From positions 93,362,229 through 93,426,228 of the forward strand of contig CP154956.1 of NCBI GenBank assembly GCA_039621445.1: a stretch of DNA of 64,000 nucleotides, written 5' to 3'. Positions 1 through 13,988 of the stretch are shown here, one piece after another. The position numbers and the translations under genes are program-made. The DNA comes from Euglena gracilis. Lineage: Eukaryota > Euglenida > Euglenophyceae > Euglenales. The notes beneath the pieces were generated by a model. That model ran no database searches. It was not told the origin of the DNA and saw nothing but the letters and a program-made list of their open reading frames with translations. Each line of letters begins with the position of its first letter. Position 1 is the first letter of the stretch.

Positions 1-429
1 GATTATCACCACGATCCCGGCCCGGTTCCCGAAAATTTTTTTTTCAGTCGCGAGCGACTGGATTTCTAGTTTCCGAATCACCCGGGGTTGACCTCCAACT
101 CCCCGCCAGGCCCGAGTTATTACCGCGCGAAGGGGTCTAAACTCGGTAGGATCGGCCCCCCCCCCTTTTTAAGCCCCCCCCCCCTGGACTCTGCCATTTT
201 GACCAAAAAATGTCAATTTTCAAAATATCTCCAAAATGAAGCCAAATCAAAGGAAATGTCCGGAGACCTAAATTGAAGCCCTTGGAATGCTCTATCTACT
301 GGGATTTTGGTTTCCCCGCAGCTCACCGCCTAGCCCGAGATACGGCCGTTTTTCGACCAATTTAGGCCATTTTGTACATTTTTCCACTGTCCAACTTAGC
401 CGTTTCCAGCCAAAAAAAGTCGAAAAAAA
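1..429. other. Left-edge non-coding region
   Basis: Related to the tandem unit at 18200-18560 (CTCCCCGCCAG.CCCGAG, AAATATCTC). No exon of gene C's output domain seen here. Confidence 0.5.
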
Positions 430-665
430 TCGAAATTTTTTTTTGCTCGAAACGATGTTTTTTTGGCCTCCCGGACCCGTAAAAACTGTTTTTGAGCCGA
501 AAATGAGCGTTTTCCGACCCGCCAGCGCCCCGTTTTGGGCCGCCAACCCATTAACTTTGGGTCAAAAAAGTCGAAAAAAATCGAATTTTTTTTTGCCCAA
601 AACAATGTTTTTGGGCCTCCCGGACCCGGAAAAACTGTTTTTGAGCCGAAAAAGAGCATTTTTCG
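430..665. repeat. Second locus of the CGACCCGCCAGCGCCCCGTT tandem repeat
   Basis: Two units nearly identical to those at 19180-19695. Confidence 0.8.
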
Positions 666-669
666 ATCA

Positions 670-1652
670 ACGAAGGGGTGGGTGCGCGCTTATTAAGAGC
701 TCAGCACTATTCAAGGGGGGGTGGTCCCGACCACCCCCCCCCCCCTAGACGTTGGGAGGGAGGTCCAGACCCCCCCACCCCCCCTCCTCGACAGGTGCCA
801 AAAATAGCAGAAAATTTTATTCCGGCGCTGCGCGCCAGAAAACGAGTAAAAACACCCCTTTTGCTGACTTTTGGCCATATTGTGCATTTTTTGATTTTTT
901 TTGTGTTGGTGTTTCCCCCCCAAAAAATGTTCAAAAAAATTCAAAAAATGAGGATTTTTGGATCGATTTTCAAAGAAAAATCAGGGATTTTTGACCGATT
1001 TCGACCCGATTTCCGGCCCTTTGCCCGTCCATGAAATTGAAAAATTTTCCGCCCCCCCCCCCCCCCCAGTTTCGAGGTAGGCGGGGGGGGGGGCCGACCC
1101 CCCCCCCCCCTCAAGGCTTCCCATCCAACCCTGGGTCTGGGGGGACCATTTTCAGTGGCCTTTTCCGGGCCCCCAGTGCCTTCGGCGCTGGGTCGGAGGG
1201 GGGGGTGTCTGCTATGGGCAGGCACCCCCCAAACCCCCCCCCCCCCGGGGGTGGGTCGGATGGGTGCTATGGGGTGCCTGCCCTAGCACCCCCCCCCCCC
1301 CCGTGGGGTAGGCACTAGGGTCCAAGGCCGGAAGAAAAGGCTGCTGGCTGGCTGACCCCCCCCCCGGAGGAGATGAGGTGCCCTCCGGCTCAAGTGACAC
1401 CCTGCTGCAAACACGTGATGTGTGAAAATCTTTTGATCATGGGCAATCAGCAGATTCCGAGGTCTCCATTTACATTCTGAGGCAGCCCTGTACAATGCAG
1501 AGAGTAGAGGACGTTTACCCTGAGGACAACATCCTGGGAGGTCCCCATCTGAGAGATTGGTCAGGCCCAGGGGGGGGGGGGGTTGGCAGCAAATCGGGCC
1601 ACGGGGCATACGCCATGGGGGGGGGGGGGGACTTCCAGACCGCCCGGGACAC
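670..1652. other. Homopolymer-rich spacer left of gene C exon 15
   Basis: C and G runs of 8-14 bases at 715-790, 1050-1115 and 1220-1310. Frames here are proline/glycine shadows. No exon recognised, although the next exon of gene C must lie to the left. Confidence 0.5.
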
Positions 1653-1733
1653 CAAGTTGAAGAACGCCTCCAGCCCGGTCTCCATCTGGAAGAAGGCGTT
1701 CTGCACCGCGTTGAACTCGCGGAAAACTGAGCG
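1653..1733 (-). CDS. Gene C exon 15: HAMP-to-output linker helix
   Basis: 27 codons, acceptor CCGAAG|CGCTCA and donor AACTTG|GTGTCC, both phase 0, in frame with exon 14. RSVFREFNAVQNAFFQMETG then LEAFF matches the REI..VQ.AF..M..GL.AF linker that in many eukaryotic receptors precedes a nucleotide cyclase domain. The next exon should start with the output domain and was not found in 1-1652. Confidence 0.72.
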
Positions 1734-4700
1734 CTTCGGGGGGCGGGCCGGCCCGCGAGATGGCGGATCGGGATCACGAACAGGCTGGGGGGGGGACGAT
1801 GGCCTGGCTGGAGACGACAAACATGACGAGCACAGACCGCAGGCGACATAGATTGTTGCAGGAGGAACCAAGGTTTTTTTTAAAGCCCGGGGGGAAGGGA
1901 GGAGGGGGTTAGCACCCACCCACCCCCTGGGGTGGGGCCTTCCCGGGGGAGGGGGGGGGGGGGGACCCACCCACTTTTGCCCAAAATGGCCAAAAATGCC
2001 AAAAATAGTACCTTCCTCAAAAATTTCGGCGCCTTCAGCGCCGAAAAATATATACCCACCAGCCCCTACCTCTACCCCCCCCCCAGGGCCCCCCCCCCCC
2101 CGGGGGGAGGAGGTCCAAGACTAAAAAACCCCTGGGAGGAACCTGTACTGCAACCTTTTGGCCTGACTTCTGAAATTTGGTGGCTTTGGTGGCTTTGGCG
2201 GATTCGGCGGCGTTGGCGGACTCCGCGTATTTGGCGTATTTCGGCATATTTTGGCGTATTTTGGCGGCGGCGTGCGATTCCGATCGTGCAGGGCCGGCCC
2301 GGGCACCTGCTGCTTCTTCCCGAAGTGCAGCTTGCCCACGCGGCGCATCTCCTGCCCCATGCTGCGCAGCTTCCACGCGATCCACAGCCCCGGCGCCAGG
2401 GCTGGCCGGGAAGGCCGGGTTTAAGATCCGGGGGGAGAGGGGGGAGGACGTGAAGACAAGAAGAAGCCGTAATGCAACTAGGGAGGAGAGGGGGGTCCAG
2501 ACCCACCTACCCACCACTTGGGGGGGGGGGGGGCTCGAGGGAACCACTTTGGGGGGGGTCAATTTTGGGGTCCAAATTCTTTTTCGGTGCAAAGTGCCGA
2601 AAATAGAACAAAACTCCGCCTCCGGCGGGGTACCCACTCAACCCAACCCCTCCACCTGGAACCTGTCAAGGGGGTGGGGGGTCCGGACACTACTCCCAAC
2701 AATAACAGGGGGTGTCTGGACCCCCTGCCACCAACCCCCCCACCCCTAACGCAATGCCGACGGGCTTCCATGCATCCCTGTCAGGGTGGTTGCTAATGCC
2801 TCATTATTTACTAGATCAATGCACCTAGCTAGTTAAAGAGAATTTCGCCTAGGCATGAGCCTGCTTCCTCGAGAGATGGGTGTTTTCTCCCCGAGGACCT
2901 CAAGGACGTCCATTGAGGACGGTCCTTGAGCCAAAGGACCCGCAACGGCCGGGCCAGCGCTCGAACGGGTCGAAAACCCCCACCCAGCACTCCAAACCCC
3001 TCCGACCACGGACGCCCAGCGCCACGGGGCCGGACCTGACAGGTCCGGCACCCCCGCGGGCACCCCCAGGGCACCGGCACTGGTCCTGGTGCGGGGCACC
3101 GGACCAGTGCCGGTGCCCCGCCACTGCCTGCCCCCCCCCCCACCGTGGGGCTCCCGCTCAGCCCTGCCCAGCGCCAGCGACATGGCGGAGGAGACGGAGA
3201 AGGACACGCCCCCGGCGGGCGTGCGTGGGACCGGACTGGCACCCGGGACAAGCCGGGGACTTCGAGGGGCGAAGCCCCCGGGAAGCCTGGAGGGGCTTCC
3301 GGCCTGGGGCGGCCCGGAACGGAAAACAAAAAATGCCGCCCCGACACATTCAGGGAAGAATGGTCCGAAAAATGCCATCCCGCCCCCCCCCCCGGGAAAC
3401 GGTCACCAGACAGGTTGGCCGGTACTGAGGACCCTGGCAACTTCCTATACTGACACGTTGACCGGACCCTGACAGTTTCCCCGGCCAGCCCTGGTCGCGG
3501 AGCAAGATGGCGCCCTGGAGGCATCTCCAGTTAAAATTCGAGGCGGAAATCCCAATTTCAGGCCATTTTGGCCTCTTTTCAAAAAAAAAAGGTGGTGCTT
3601 TGCACAAACTTCTTCATCATTTGGTCCAGCTCGACCGTGCCAGGCTGCCAACTTTATTTCAGTGGACCCCCCCCGGTCTCCAGCTCAGCTGGGAGCTTCT
3701 GGCTGGATGGCTGTACCCCTTCCCCAGGTACCCCCCCCCCCGGGAAACTGTCACCTGAGAGGTTGGCCTGTAGCGGGACCGTGACAACTTCCTATCATGA
3801 CAGGTTAGGCAAAACAATCCGACCTGAAACACTGGGGACGCCCACACAAAACAGGTGTGATATATTCTTAACATTTTATTCTGAATCCATTTCAGAAACC
3901 TCAAGCAAGCAGCAATGATAAATAAACCAATATCACCACTCTCCAAATTGCAAACCCCCAAAAATATAAACTCCAAAACTGGAGGAACCGTTTAGCATCA
4001 CCCGACGCCTACTTGTGAGGGCGGCAGCAACGCGCCACGCCAGCCCGGGCGAGGATGATATAGGTGCGGTTCTTGGTACGGTCCACCTCGTCCTCTGTGG
4101 CGGCCATCCGGCCCAGGCTGAATTTGACAAACCCGGGGGTCTCCGACTGCCATCCCAACCACCTGGGGGGGGGGGTGGCTGTCTGGCAGGGGTGCGGGGT
4201 GAGCAATAAAAATCTTTCGGGTGATTTTTTTGCATTTCTTTTTTTTTTGTGTTTCGGTATTCCTTTTGCGTTTTGCATTTTTTTTGAATTTTGGAATCAC
4301 AGCGCAGCCCTCGCAGGGTCGAAAAAAATCCGAAAGTGGATTATGCCAGCGAATCGAGGGGAGCGGAATCCGGGGCACAGGGTCCGCCCCCCCCCCCCGT
4401 CCGACCCGGCCTGGCCTGGGCGTCGATGGTCTGCATGAGCGCGGCCCGGGGCTTGAGGGCCACCACGGTGCAGTTGATGCCGGTGTCCCGGTGGCCCACC
4501 GCCACCCAGAACCTCCCCGGCGGGACAGTCTGGTTGCCCCCCCCCCCCCGCCCCCCGCCCCCCGCCCCCACCTCCGCCCTCGGGGGCAGGGGGGTGGCAA
4601 TCATTAATGCAAATCCATTCATTAATTCATTAAATTCATGAATTAAATTGAGGCAGCAATTTCATTAAATAAAAAAAATTACCCCCCCCCACTGACCGGT

Positions 4701-7700
4701 ACCCGACCAGGGGGTGGTCGGTATACAGGGACGCAGAGGTTCTTTTAGGACTGGGGGGGGGGCTGAGGGGACCCACTTTTGGGGGTGAATTTTGGGGTCC
4801 AAAACTCGGCCCAAAAATTCCTTTGCACCGAAAATAGAACCACTCGGCTCTCGACGGGGGGGGGGGTGGCTCGGCCAGGACCCCCCCCACACCCCCCAGG
4901 TAACGACATCTTTAAAAAAACATCCGCAGGGATGGTCGGTGGGCAAAGGGGGGGGGTGGGTGGGGGCCGGTACCACCCGACAAGTCAGGAAACACCTCCC
5001 CTACGTCCTTGACACGCCAAAGTTCGGGGAAGGTGCGGTTGACACAGGGGGGTGTGTATCATGGACAAGCTGTGATGGGCTCCGTGCCACAGACCATAAC
5101 CCCCCCCCCTGATAGAAGCACGGGGCCGCTACAAGCGCAGGGTCCAAATAAAAGCGCACCCCCTGCCGCCGAAGGAGGTGGTCCGCTACAAGCGCCCCCC
5201 CTTTTTGATGGGATTTCTAAAGGAAATCAACAATAATGCAGGTAGGGTCGAAATAGAAGCGCACCCCCCGCCGCCCGAGGCGCCGGTCCGCTATAAACGC
5301 ACCCGTGCTTCTATAAGGAGGGGGTTAGAGCATTTGAGTATGGGAACGGTGCGGTTCACACGAGAGGGGCGTCATCGAAAAGAGTTTCAAGAACAAAGGG
5401 CGGGGGAGGTTAAATTACAAGCAGAAAACAGCAGTCCGTAACAAAAAATAAAGATCTACTGCACATCTAGCGAACAATCTGTGAGAAGAACAGCAAAAAA
5501 AATTGACCAAAACAGGTCGACATCGGGGGAATAATCATACCTTGCACCAAATCACTGCCCATCCACCCAAAACGTCAGAATATGCTTTTCGACTTTTAAT
5601 TATCGACCTTCGGCTGGCCGCTGGTCGATTTGGTTGCTTTTTGGACCAAAGGCGGTCCAAAGGGGGGAGGTCCTTGTTAAATTCCTCATCACTTAAAGAC
5701 TGTGTCACGGGTCAGAGGTCCGGGGGGGGGGGGTTGGACCCACCCACCCACCCACCCCCCGCCCAGGGGGGGGGGGGGCTCAGGTGGACCCGCTTTTGGG
5801 GGTTAACTTTGGGGTGCAAAATTTTTTTCGGCGCTTTGCACCAAAAATAGAGGATAACCCCGCCTCCGGCAAGGTACCCACTCAGTTCGACCCCCCCCCC
5901 CGAGTCACGAAACTTAAAAATGGACTTAAGCAAAAAAAAATCGTTCCCTGTTCCAGCACATTGTATGAAAAAACTCGCAGGAAAAATGGTCGAAAAAAAA
6001 TGGCCATGTTTCGACAAAAACAGGTTGACTTTGGGGGGTCATTCCCTTCCTTGGACCAATTGCCCATCCACCCAAAACATCAAAAAAAAATGGGTGCTCT
6101 TCGACTTAATTTTTGACCCTGTTCGACACCCAGACTGGCCGCTGGCTGGTCCTTGGGCCAGGGCAATCCTCAACAGAAAAGAAATGAGAATCCCATTCCT
6201 TAAAGACCAGCCCGTGAGCCAACTTTCTGCCATTAAAAAAAAACACACGGCAGTCACGGGTTCAGGGGTGACCACTGGGTGGGGCACCAAATTAGGAATC
6301 ACCAAGTTTGAAAAATTTATGCCTCAATATTAGCAATCAACGTGAAAAGCTTTTATCAACTTATGCATTACCGGCCAAGAATTTTTCCCAGCAAAATATG
6401 GCCGAAAAGGGTGTTAGGTCGGGTCATGGGGGGGTCATGGGGGGTCACGGGGGGAAGGGAGGTGTGCCGTTGCGTGATGGTGGTTCACGGAGGGTTGGCG
6501 GCTTGTGTTACCCCCCCCCCCAAAGCAATGTCACGTCAAATGCAAATACCTCAAACAAAACCAAAAACGGTCGAATGAACAGCATTCTGAGAGAGGTCAC
6601 CACATCCCCCCACCCCGTCCAAGCACGCCAACGTTCAACGAGAGTGGAGTTGACATGGTGTGTGTCATTGGCATGGTTTGTGGTCAGACGATGTGTGTTG
6701 GACGGGGAGGGGGGGGCTCATCGTCGTTGCACACGCAACAGTAAATGCCACGATAATAAACACAAAATCACGCAAATCGCTGTCAAACAGCGTAAATGTG
6801 AAACAAATATGGGATCCGTAATACTGGTGATGTCCGCATATTTCTGTTTTTTTTCACGTCCCAAATACATTTTTTTTTTTTGCTAATCAGGGAGGTCCTT
6901 AATGGGTAAATGTTTTTCCCTTCCCAACACATTCAATGAAAATCCACAAGAAAAATGGCCGAGAAGTAGCCATATTTTGGCAGAAATAGGTCGACTTCGG
7001 GGTAATAAGTGATTTCTAGCATCCTGCACCATCGCCGAACCACCCAAAAAATTAAAAAATATTTTTTTGATTAATTTTAGTTTAATTTACCTCCCCCCCC
7101 CTTGTCTAAGCACCGGAAAAGATGGGTAAGAACCGGGGGGGGGGGGGTGCTTATTATGCCAAAATATGGGTAGGAACCAGGGGAGTGGTGCTTAGACAAG
7201 GGAGAAAAAAATAAAAACAAAAAAAACCCGGCGCTTCGCGCCGAAAAGGGAAAATTCCCCTTATTTTGGAGGTCCACTGTTGAACTTACACACATTTGGA
7301 TGCAGAAATCAACCATACATCACCAAATCAGGTCTCAGAAGTTGCAGAAATTTCGAAATTTCCGAGAAATTTCCCTTAAAAATGCACACACAAAAAAACT
7401 TCCCCGTGACGATGACCTTCAAAAAGATGGGTAAGAACCGGGGGGGGGGGTGGTGCTTAGACAAGGGTGGTGCTTAGACAAGGGGGGGGTATAACACCTT
7501 CGCCGCCCAAACTGGTCGTTGGACGGCTCTTGGGCTTGAGGGCAGTCTTAAAGGGACGGTCCATTACAAAATCCAAAGACTCCCATCCGTTAAAGACCGC
7601 CCTGGTAAAGGCGTGCTGCGTGTATGTGTGCATGCATGCATGTGTGCAAGTGTGCGCGTGTACATGTCTTGCTAGGATGTGTGTCTGTGTGTGGAAGAGC

Positions 7701-9865
7701 CAGACAGCCCCAGTCATCCCCTGGAGGACCATCTCCTGATGGCCCTCGGGAATGTCCACCCAGTTGCCTTTCGCGCTGGTACCGGCACGCCGCTGCTGTG
7801 CTCCGCGGGGCCAAACCGCCTTTCGAGCCTGTTGTGCACACCGTTGTGCATACCCCCCCCCCAATGGAAACTGTCACAAAGTCGGCCGATACCGGGAACC
7901 AGGTTTCTTTTTAAGACCCCCCAGGGGGGAGAGGGGTCCCCCCCCCACCCAGGCGTGGGACCCCCCTGGGGGGCAACCCTCCCAAAAATCGGTCCGTTTG
8001 AGGCCATTTCTCAAAAAAAATTCGGCGCTTCGCCAAAACCTATACCCGGGCCTCCGGCCCAAGACCCCCCCCCCCCCCAGGGGGGATTCGGTCTGGACCT
8101 ACCCACGCACGGGGCGGGTCTTCTGACTTAAAAAGAAGTAATGCCAAATTATTTGGGAGGAACCTCCCCCCAGATGTCAAACCCCACCGGTTTTAAATTT
8201 GGGCGGATATTTCAAGGCCCTGAGGGGTATTTTTATATTTTTGTATTTTGGGGTGTTTTTTGGGCGGGAAAATCAATTTTCTGCAAACAAAAATGCATGT
8301 GTGATTTTGCCCAACTTTGCCCAAATTTCGCCCTTTTTTAGGGAAAATTCCAGTCGATGCCATTTTTTTTTGGACAAAAAGTGTCACAAATCATGACCTA
8401 AAAGTGTCACAAAATGATGGCAGTGTTGTTGGGATGTCTCCCGCCTCGTGCCGCTCACGCGGCGCTTGTCAGCATTCCCCTGGGGAGGTTTAAATTTGGG
8501 CGAACTTTCAAGACCCCCAGGGAGGTTTTATATGTTGGGGGAGGGTTTATATTTGGGGGGGGTTTACAAGAAGGGAAATCTGGAAATGCAGGGCATGCAC
8601 AGCCAATCCCCTCCCGCCTGACGAACACTTACCTACCCCCCCCCCCCGGGAAACTGTCACCTGACAGGTTGGCCAGTACCGGGGACCCTGACAACTTCCT
8701 ATACTGACAGGTTGGCCGGTACCGGGGACCCTGACAGTTTCCTGGGCGGGACCCTGACAGGTTCTCGGGCATGACAGTTTCCCGGGGGGGGGTAGGCAGG
8801 TGACAAAAGCTGCGGACCAACCAAAGGGGGTTGGTTGGGCACCGGGGGAAGTATGAGGGGATGCAACCTTAGCCGCAACGGGCAGGGCATCACGGGAAGG
8901 CCTGGGGGGGGTGTGGTCCAACCCACCGCCCGGAGGTGGAGGGGGTGGGTGGGTGGGTCGACCCCCCACCACAGCACCTGCGCAAGGAAAATTCCTTTGG
9001 TGCCGAAAGGAAATTTTTGACATAAAAATTGGCAACTCAGAAAGGCCTGGTGGGGGGGGGCCCGACCCCCCCCCACCACCACACCATCCACCACCCGCAG
9101 GGTTTCGGGGGGTCCCAATACAGCCCTGGTAACGGGAACGGCAACCACAGCGCGGAGGGAAACCAGCGGTGCTGACAGCTGACAGCAGCGGCCTGCCTGT
9201 ACAGGTTGTAGCACGCCTGGTAGATGATGGGGTCCTGCCCAGAGGCAGGTGGTGCGGAGCTTCGCGGCCTACCCTGGGACTTCCTCCCCTCGACCTTCAG
9301 GAACGGGACATTTGATCATGACCTTGAAACGATGGGAAAATTACATTAGATGTTGTATATATTTATATATTCATATACTTATTATATTTACAAATTTTTA
9401 TATTGTGTGCATAATATTTACATTTAAAATATGGTCTCAAATACGTTGTATGAAGGATTATCACATATTATTTTCTGGATCTTTTTGCCTGGAATTATTT
9501 CCTTGGGAGGAGGTGGTTTTAGAATTGGGTCTTTTTCTTCATTTGCTGTCCCAAATTTTTTTTTTGATTCCCCAGCGCATTCAACTGAAACCCACAGCAA
9601 AAAAAAGGATGGAAAATTTTCCCCATTTTTTTTGGCGAAATCAAGTCGACAGTGGGAATTAATTAAACATTAAATTGAGTGCCAGCATACTCATATCATC
9701 GCCCATCCCCCCCAAATTTCGAAAAATGGCTTATCTGAACTTTAAAAATGAATTCAGATTCGACCCCCTCGAGAATTGGAGCAGCCCTGCAACGAAAAAA
9801 TTACCCCATCCCTTACAGGGCTGAATTGTGCTACTCAATGTCTGCCGATATATGTCTGTCTATAT

Positions 9866-9908
<43 letters not shown>

Positions 9909-12900
9909 CTCTCTCTGAATATATTCCTGCTTTCTAGCCCATTCAAGCTTCGTATTCCTTTTTTTGAGTGGCGAGATACCTCACTCCCCGTCCAAGTGAT
10001 TTTCCATTTTCAGCGAAAACTCCAATGGACGTTCAGCTTTGCGGTTTTTTTTAAGTTTGGGCTTGAATTAATTTGATCCACAGATTGCACCTTGACCTCT
10101 TTTCTACAGGTTCATACAAGAAACCAGCCAGAGAGGGCAATAAAACACTTTTGCCACATCGCCATTCACACTTTGTCCCAACCATAGATTCACTTTGTTA
10201 CCCCCAGGGGGTCCCAGGCCCAAACCCACTCACCCACTTCTTTTATTTCGAAAACCCACCCACCCACTACCCCCCCCCCAACCCACCCACCCACTTTCGA
10301 ACCCTCCCACTCGGGGGAGGGGTTACACAGGTGTTAAATGAATCTATGGTCCCAATTCTGCAAAATTTGCAGCTTTGTTTGCGATTAGTGCTAAAAGCTT
10401 CTCAAAAATTTTCGGAAAAAGACCCATAAAAAACTTTCAGATCAGAACTTCCCTCTAAATGAAATTCTGGGCGGGAGACTATTCCCAGCCTAGAAAAAGC
10501 TGGGTGGGCCACACAGAAAACCTTGGTTCTTCCGCGTTGGCCCCGAGAGGTGGGGGGGGGGTGGGGTCAAAGGGTGTTTTCCCCTGGTAAGTTTCGGTCT
10601 TACCCATAAAAGGATGAGAGATCAACAAGGTTTTGAGTGCTGAGCTCTTTGTCATCAAAAGCAACATGGTCAGTGGTCTGGCACGGCTCGGCGACCCCTT
10701 TGTCCCCCACCCCTCATGCCCAACGACCGGTTCTCTCTGTCCTCCGAACAGGGGAGGGTGGTTGTTGGACATAATATTCTGACCAAAAAGGTGTCCTGAC
10801 TGGGGGTTGGTCGTCAAGGGGTTTTTCTGGTCCTGGCCAAACCTCCGAAAAGGTGTCCTCCATCCGGGGGGGGGTGATCGTTTGACTCTGGGGGTCGTTG
10901 GATTATCACCATTAAAATTATTATGCAAAAATTAACCACCAAAAAGGAATTTTTGATGGTTTGTCAACCAATGTTTACTGAATATTTTTTCTTGATTTCG
11001 GAAACTTTTTTTTGGGTGAACCTTTTGGTCAATCTGTTGTGCCAAGGTTGGAGGGGGGCATCAATTTCTGACGGAGAACCCAAGAAGGAGGCTCAACTTG
11101 GGGGTCACACAGCTGGTGACTTCAGAGGGGTGGCCAACCCTCCACTGCTGCACTTCTATGTTTCTTTTGGCAAAAAAAATCATAAAATAAAAAAAAAACA
11201 TACAAAAGCTTTTATTATTTTTTTTTACACCGGGCAACAGCAATTCTTTTGATGAACTTTTGCCTAAAAAATACCAAATTTTCAGGGAGCACTTGCTCGT
11301 ACGTGCCGACAGGTCATTTTCCTGGGGGGTATATTTCATGTGCATCAGACGCTTCACGCCTGACACGGCCCTGCAGACTGACACAGCAGCCCACAAGTTC
11401 CACCTAACCTTCCCCGGCTGCCCCTGGCCGTTAGAGTTCAGGCACGTGTAGGCGTACACCTGGGACATGTTCGGCGAGGGGCCAAACGGGTTCCGGTAGC
11501 GGTAGTCCACGTCGCTGGTGCTGTAGAACTTCCCGTGCGTCGCACACCAGGGGCCCGTCTGCGCCTGCAACCTCCATCGTCCCCCATCCTCAGAGCTGGA
11601 GAGGGACCCCTTCTTGTGATGCCAAGCAATGAGTCAAGTGACTATGTGTCAAATTTGGGCTTGGACAAGAGAAATATTTGGCCTGAGAAGGACAGTTCTG
11701 AGAATTGTGTGTGCTTTCCGACCTGAGATGTGGCAGTGATTTCTCCGTTGGGGGGTGCGCACTTTTTAGGGAGGTAGTTTCGAACCCTTGCGGGGTGCGC
11801 ATTTATTGGTGCACTGTGCACTTATTAGGGGGGTTTACTCTTTCGCTTCTGAAAATCACGTTCACCTGACAAATATTTCGAACGCTGTTACACAACCCTC
11901 GGGCATTTGAATGGGAATGAGATGTGGTTGTTTCACAGCTTGACAAAAAAAATTGTTGTTGTTTTGCAACGTCCTCTTCGGACACCTTTGCGTCCTCACA
12001 AATGACCACGTACATCGGTGTGCAAGACCCAACTGCGACACTTGTATGGCCGACGATTTACTTTTTTTGGTTGTTTAGAAATCCTATCTTAAGCCTATGT
12101 TCACCCCCTTTCCCGGAATATTTTTCAGGTGTTCAACCCTCCATTCAGGCATGTTTCTGGCCGGTGTCATACACCCTTGGTTTGCACCACAAATTGAAAC
12201 TTTCCACGGGCGACAGAAGAACGACAGACTTAAGATAGTCAACTGACCCAGTGGTCCAGTGGTTTCATTTTTTGCAGTTGCCATCCCAGTGCACGGTATG
12301 GGATTTGCGTTTTTTTTTGTCGTCGGATGATTTTCAAAACGTCAACGAAAAAGTCCATGAAACCCAGGGGGTTACATATTGAAGTTTGAAATGGCGTTTT
12401 TCATCCCCGGTACCGGCCAATCTGCATCATCGGAGGCTGTCAGGGTCCTCGGCACTGCCGATCTGTTAGATGCCATGTCCATCAGGGGGATGCATAAGTC
12501 TGCTGAAAATAGCAGGACATGTGAAATAATGGGACAGTTCGACACAACTTGGCCATGCCGAAAAATATTATTCAGTGCAAACTGCTAATTATTGGGGAGA
12601 GAAATGGTCTAAAGGGTTGAGACCGCGTACCATTGCTTAAGGTGTGCCCTCCCCCCCCCCCGGGGTGACTGACTGGTTTTTTTTCGCTGCTGACTGGTTT
12701 TTGGCTCCAGACCCCCCCCCAGAGGGGTAGGGTCGGCCAGAATGAAATTTTTTTTGCGGGTGTTGACCAAAATCCTTTGTTTTTGGCCATTTTTTGCCTG
12801 AGTGGCCAAAGTGACCAACCCCTCCGGGGGGGGGGGGGGACAGGAATTGGTTGACTGGTTTCTGAAAAGTGACTGACTTGTTTTGTGAAAGTGAAAAGTG

Positions 12901-13953
12901 ACCCCCCGGGGTCGGTAAGCAATGGTGTGGTTATACCACAGAGATTTGAGGGTTTTGAGGACTTGACGTCAAAAACTTGGGCCCAGGAATTCCATGCCAG
13001 CTGCGTTTGTGTGGTTTTGCTGAGGGTTGGTCTTATTAAACTGGAAATGAGTGGTGTAAAATCAAGTATTTTGGGCTTTCCTCTAATAAGTGCGCAGTGC
13101 CCTAATAAGTGCACACCCCTTGGGGTCCGCTGCTACGTCCTTAAAATGTGTACACCCATGCACTTATTAGGGGGGGGGGGGTTAATTACCCCCAGGACAC
13201 TGTCTTCAGACAAGTCAGCGAGTACAGAGGTAGGAGACAGGTCTCAATAAAGACAGGTCAGCGGGTACGGAGGTAGGAGATAGTTTCCTGGGCGGGTCCC
13301 GCTCAGAGAAAAAAATGACATTTTTCGACGGCCTCCAGACACAAAATCCCAAAAAGTGGTTTTCCCCCACAGATTCGTGATCAGAATCCTGAAAATTGAA
13401 ATAATGTTGGCAAAATTTTTCAACTGGGAAAATATTTGTTATTCAAATAAAAAGTGTGAAATTTGCAAAAAATTGCAAAAAGACAGGTCAGTGGGTACAA
13501 GGCTAGGAAACATTTCTATAAGGACAGGTTAGCAGGTATGGGGGATTGAAGGACAGTTTCCAGGTGGGGGGGTTGGTAAAGAAAAAGTCCAGGACAGGCT
13601 GTGGCAACTGATTCATTTGCGTCGCGGCAAAGCTGAAAAGTCACTTGCACAATATCGAAAACAAGTTCAAATTTCAATCACTTGGGCAGGGCGGTCCTCA
13701 ACGGGGTACACTCAATGACCAGTACACTCAATGAAAAGTTCACACCCCCCCCCCCCCCGGGCAATTGTCGCGCGACAAATCGAGCAGCACGGAGGGGGGT
13801 GACAACTTCCCGGGGTGACAATTTGGCCGGCACAGAGGGGGGCGTCAATTGCCCGGGGGCGTCAATCCCGTCCCTTATGGACCGCCCTGCAATTGTGCAC
13901 GTGGGTTTAAAAAATAACACATTCCTTTATTTCTTGTGGTCCGTGGATATCGG

Positions 13954-13988
<35 letters not shown>

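Noticed and set aside
4039-4117. LGRMAATEDEVD as a cysteine desulfurase C-terminus
   Set aside because: Only a few residues match, and the exon joins its neighbours as the Cache exit helix and TM2 start.
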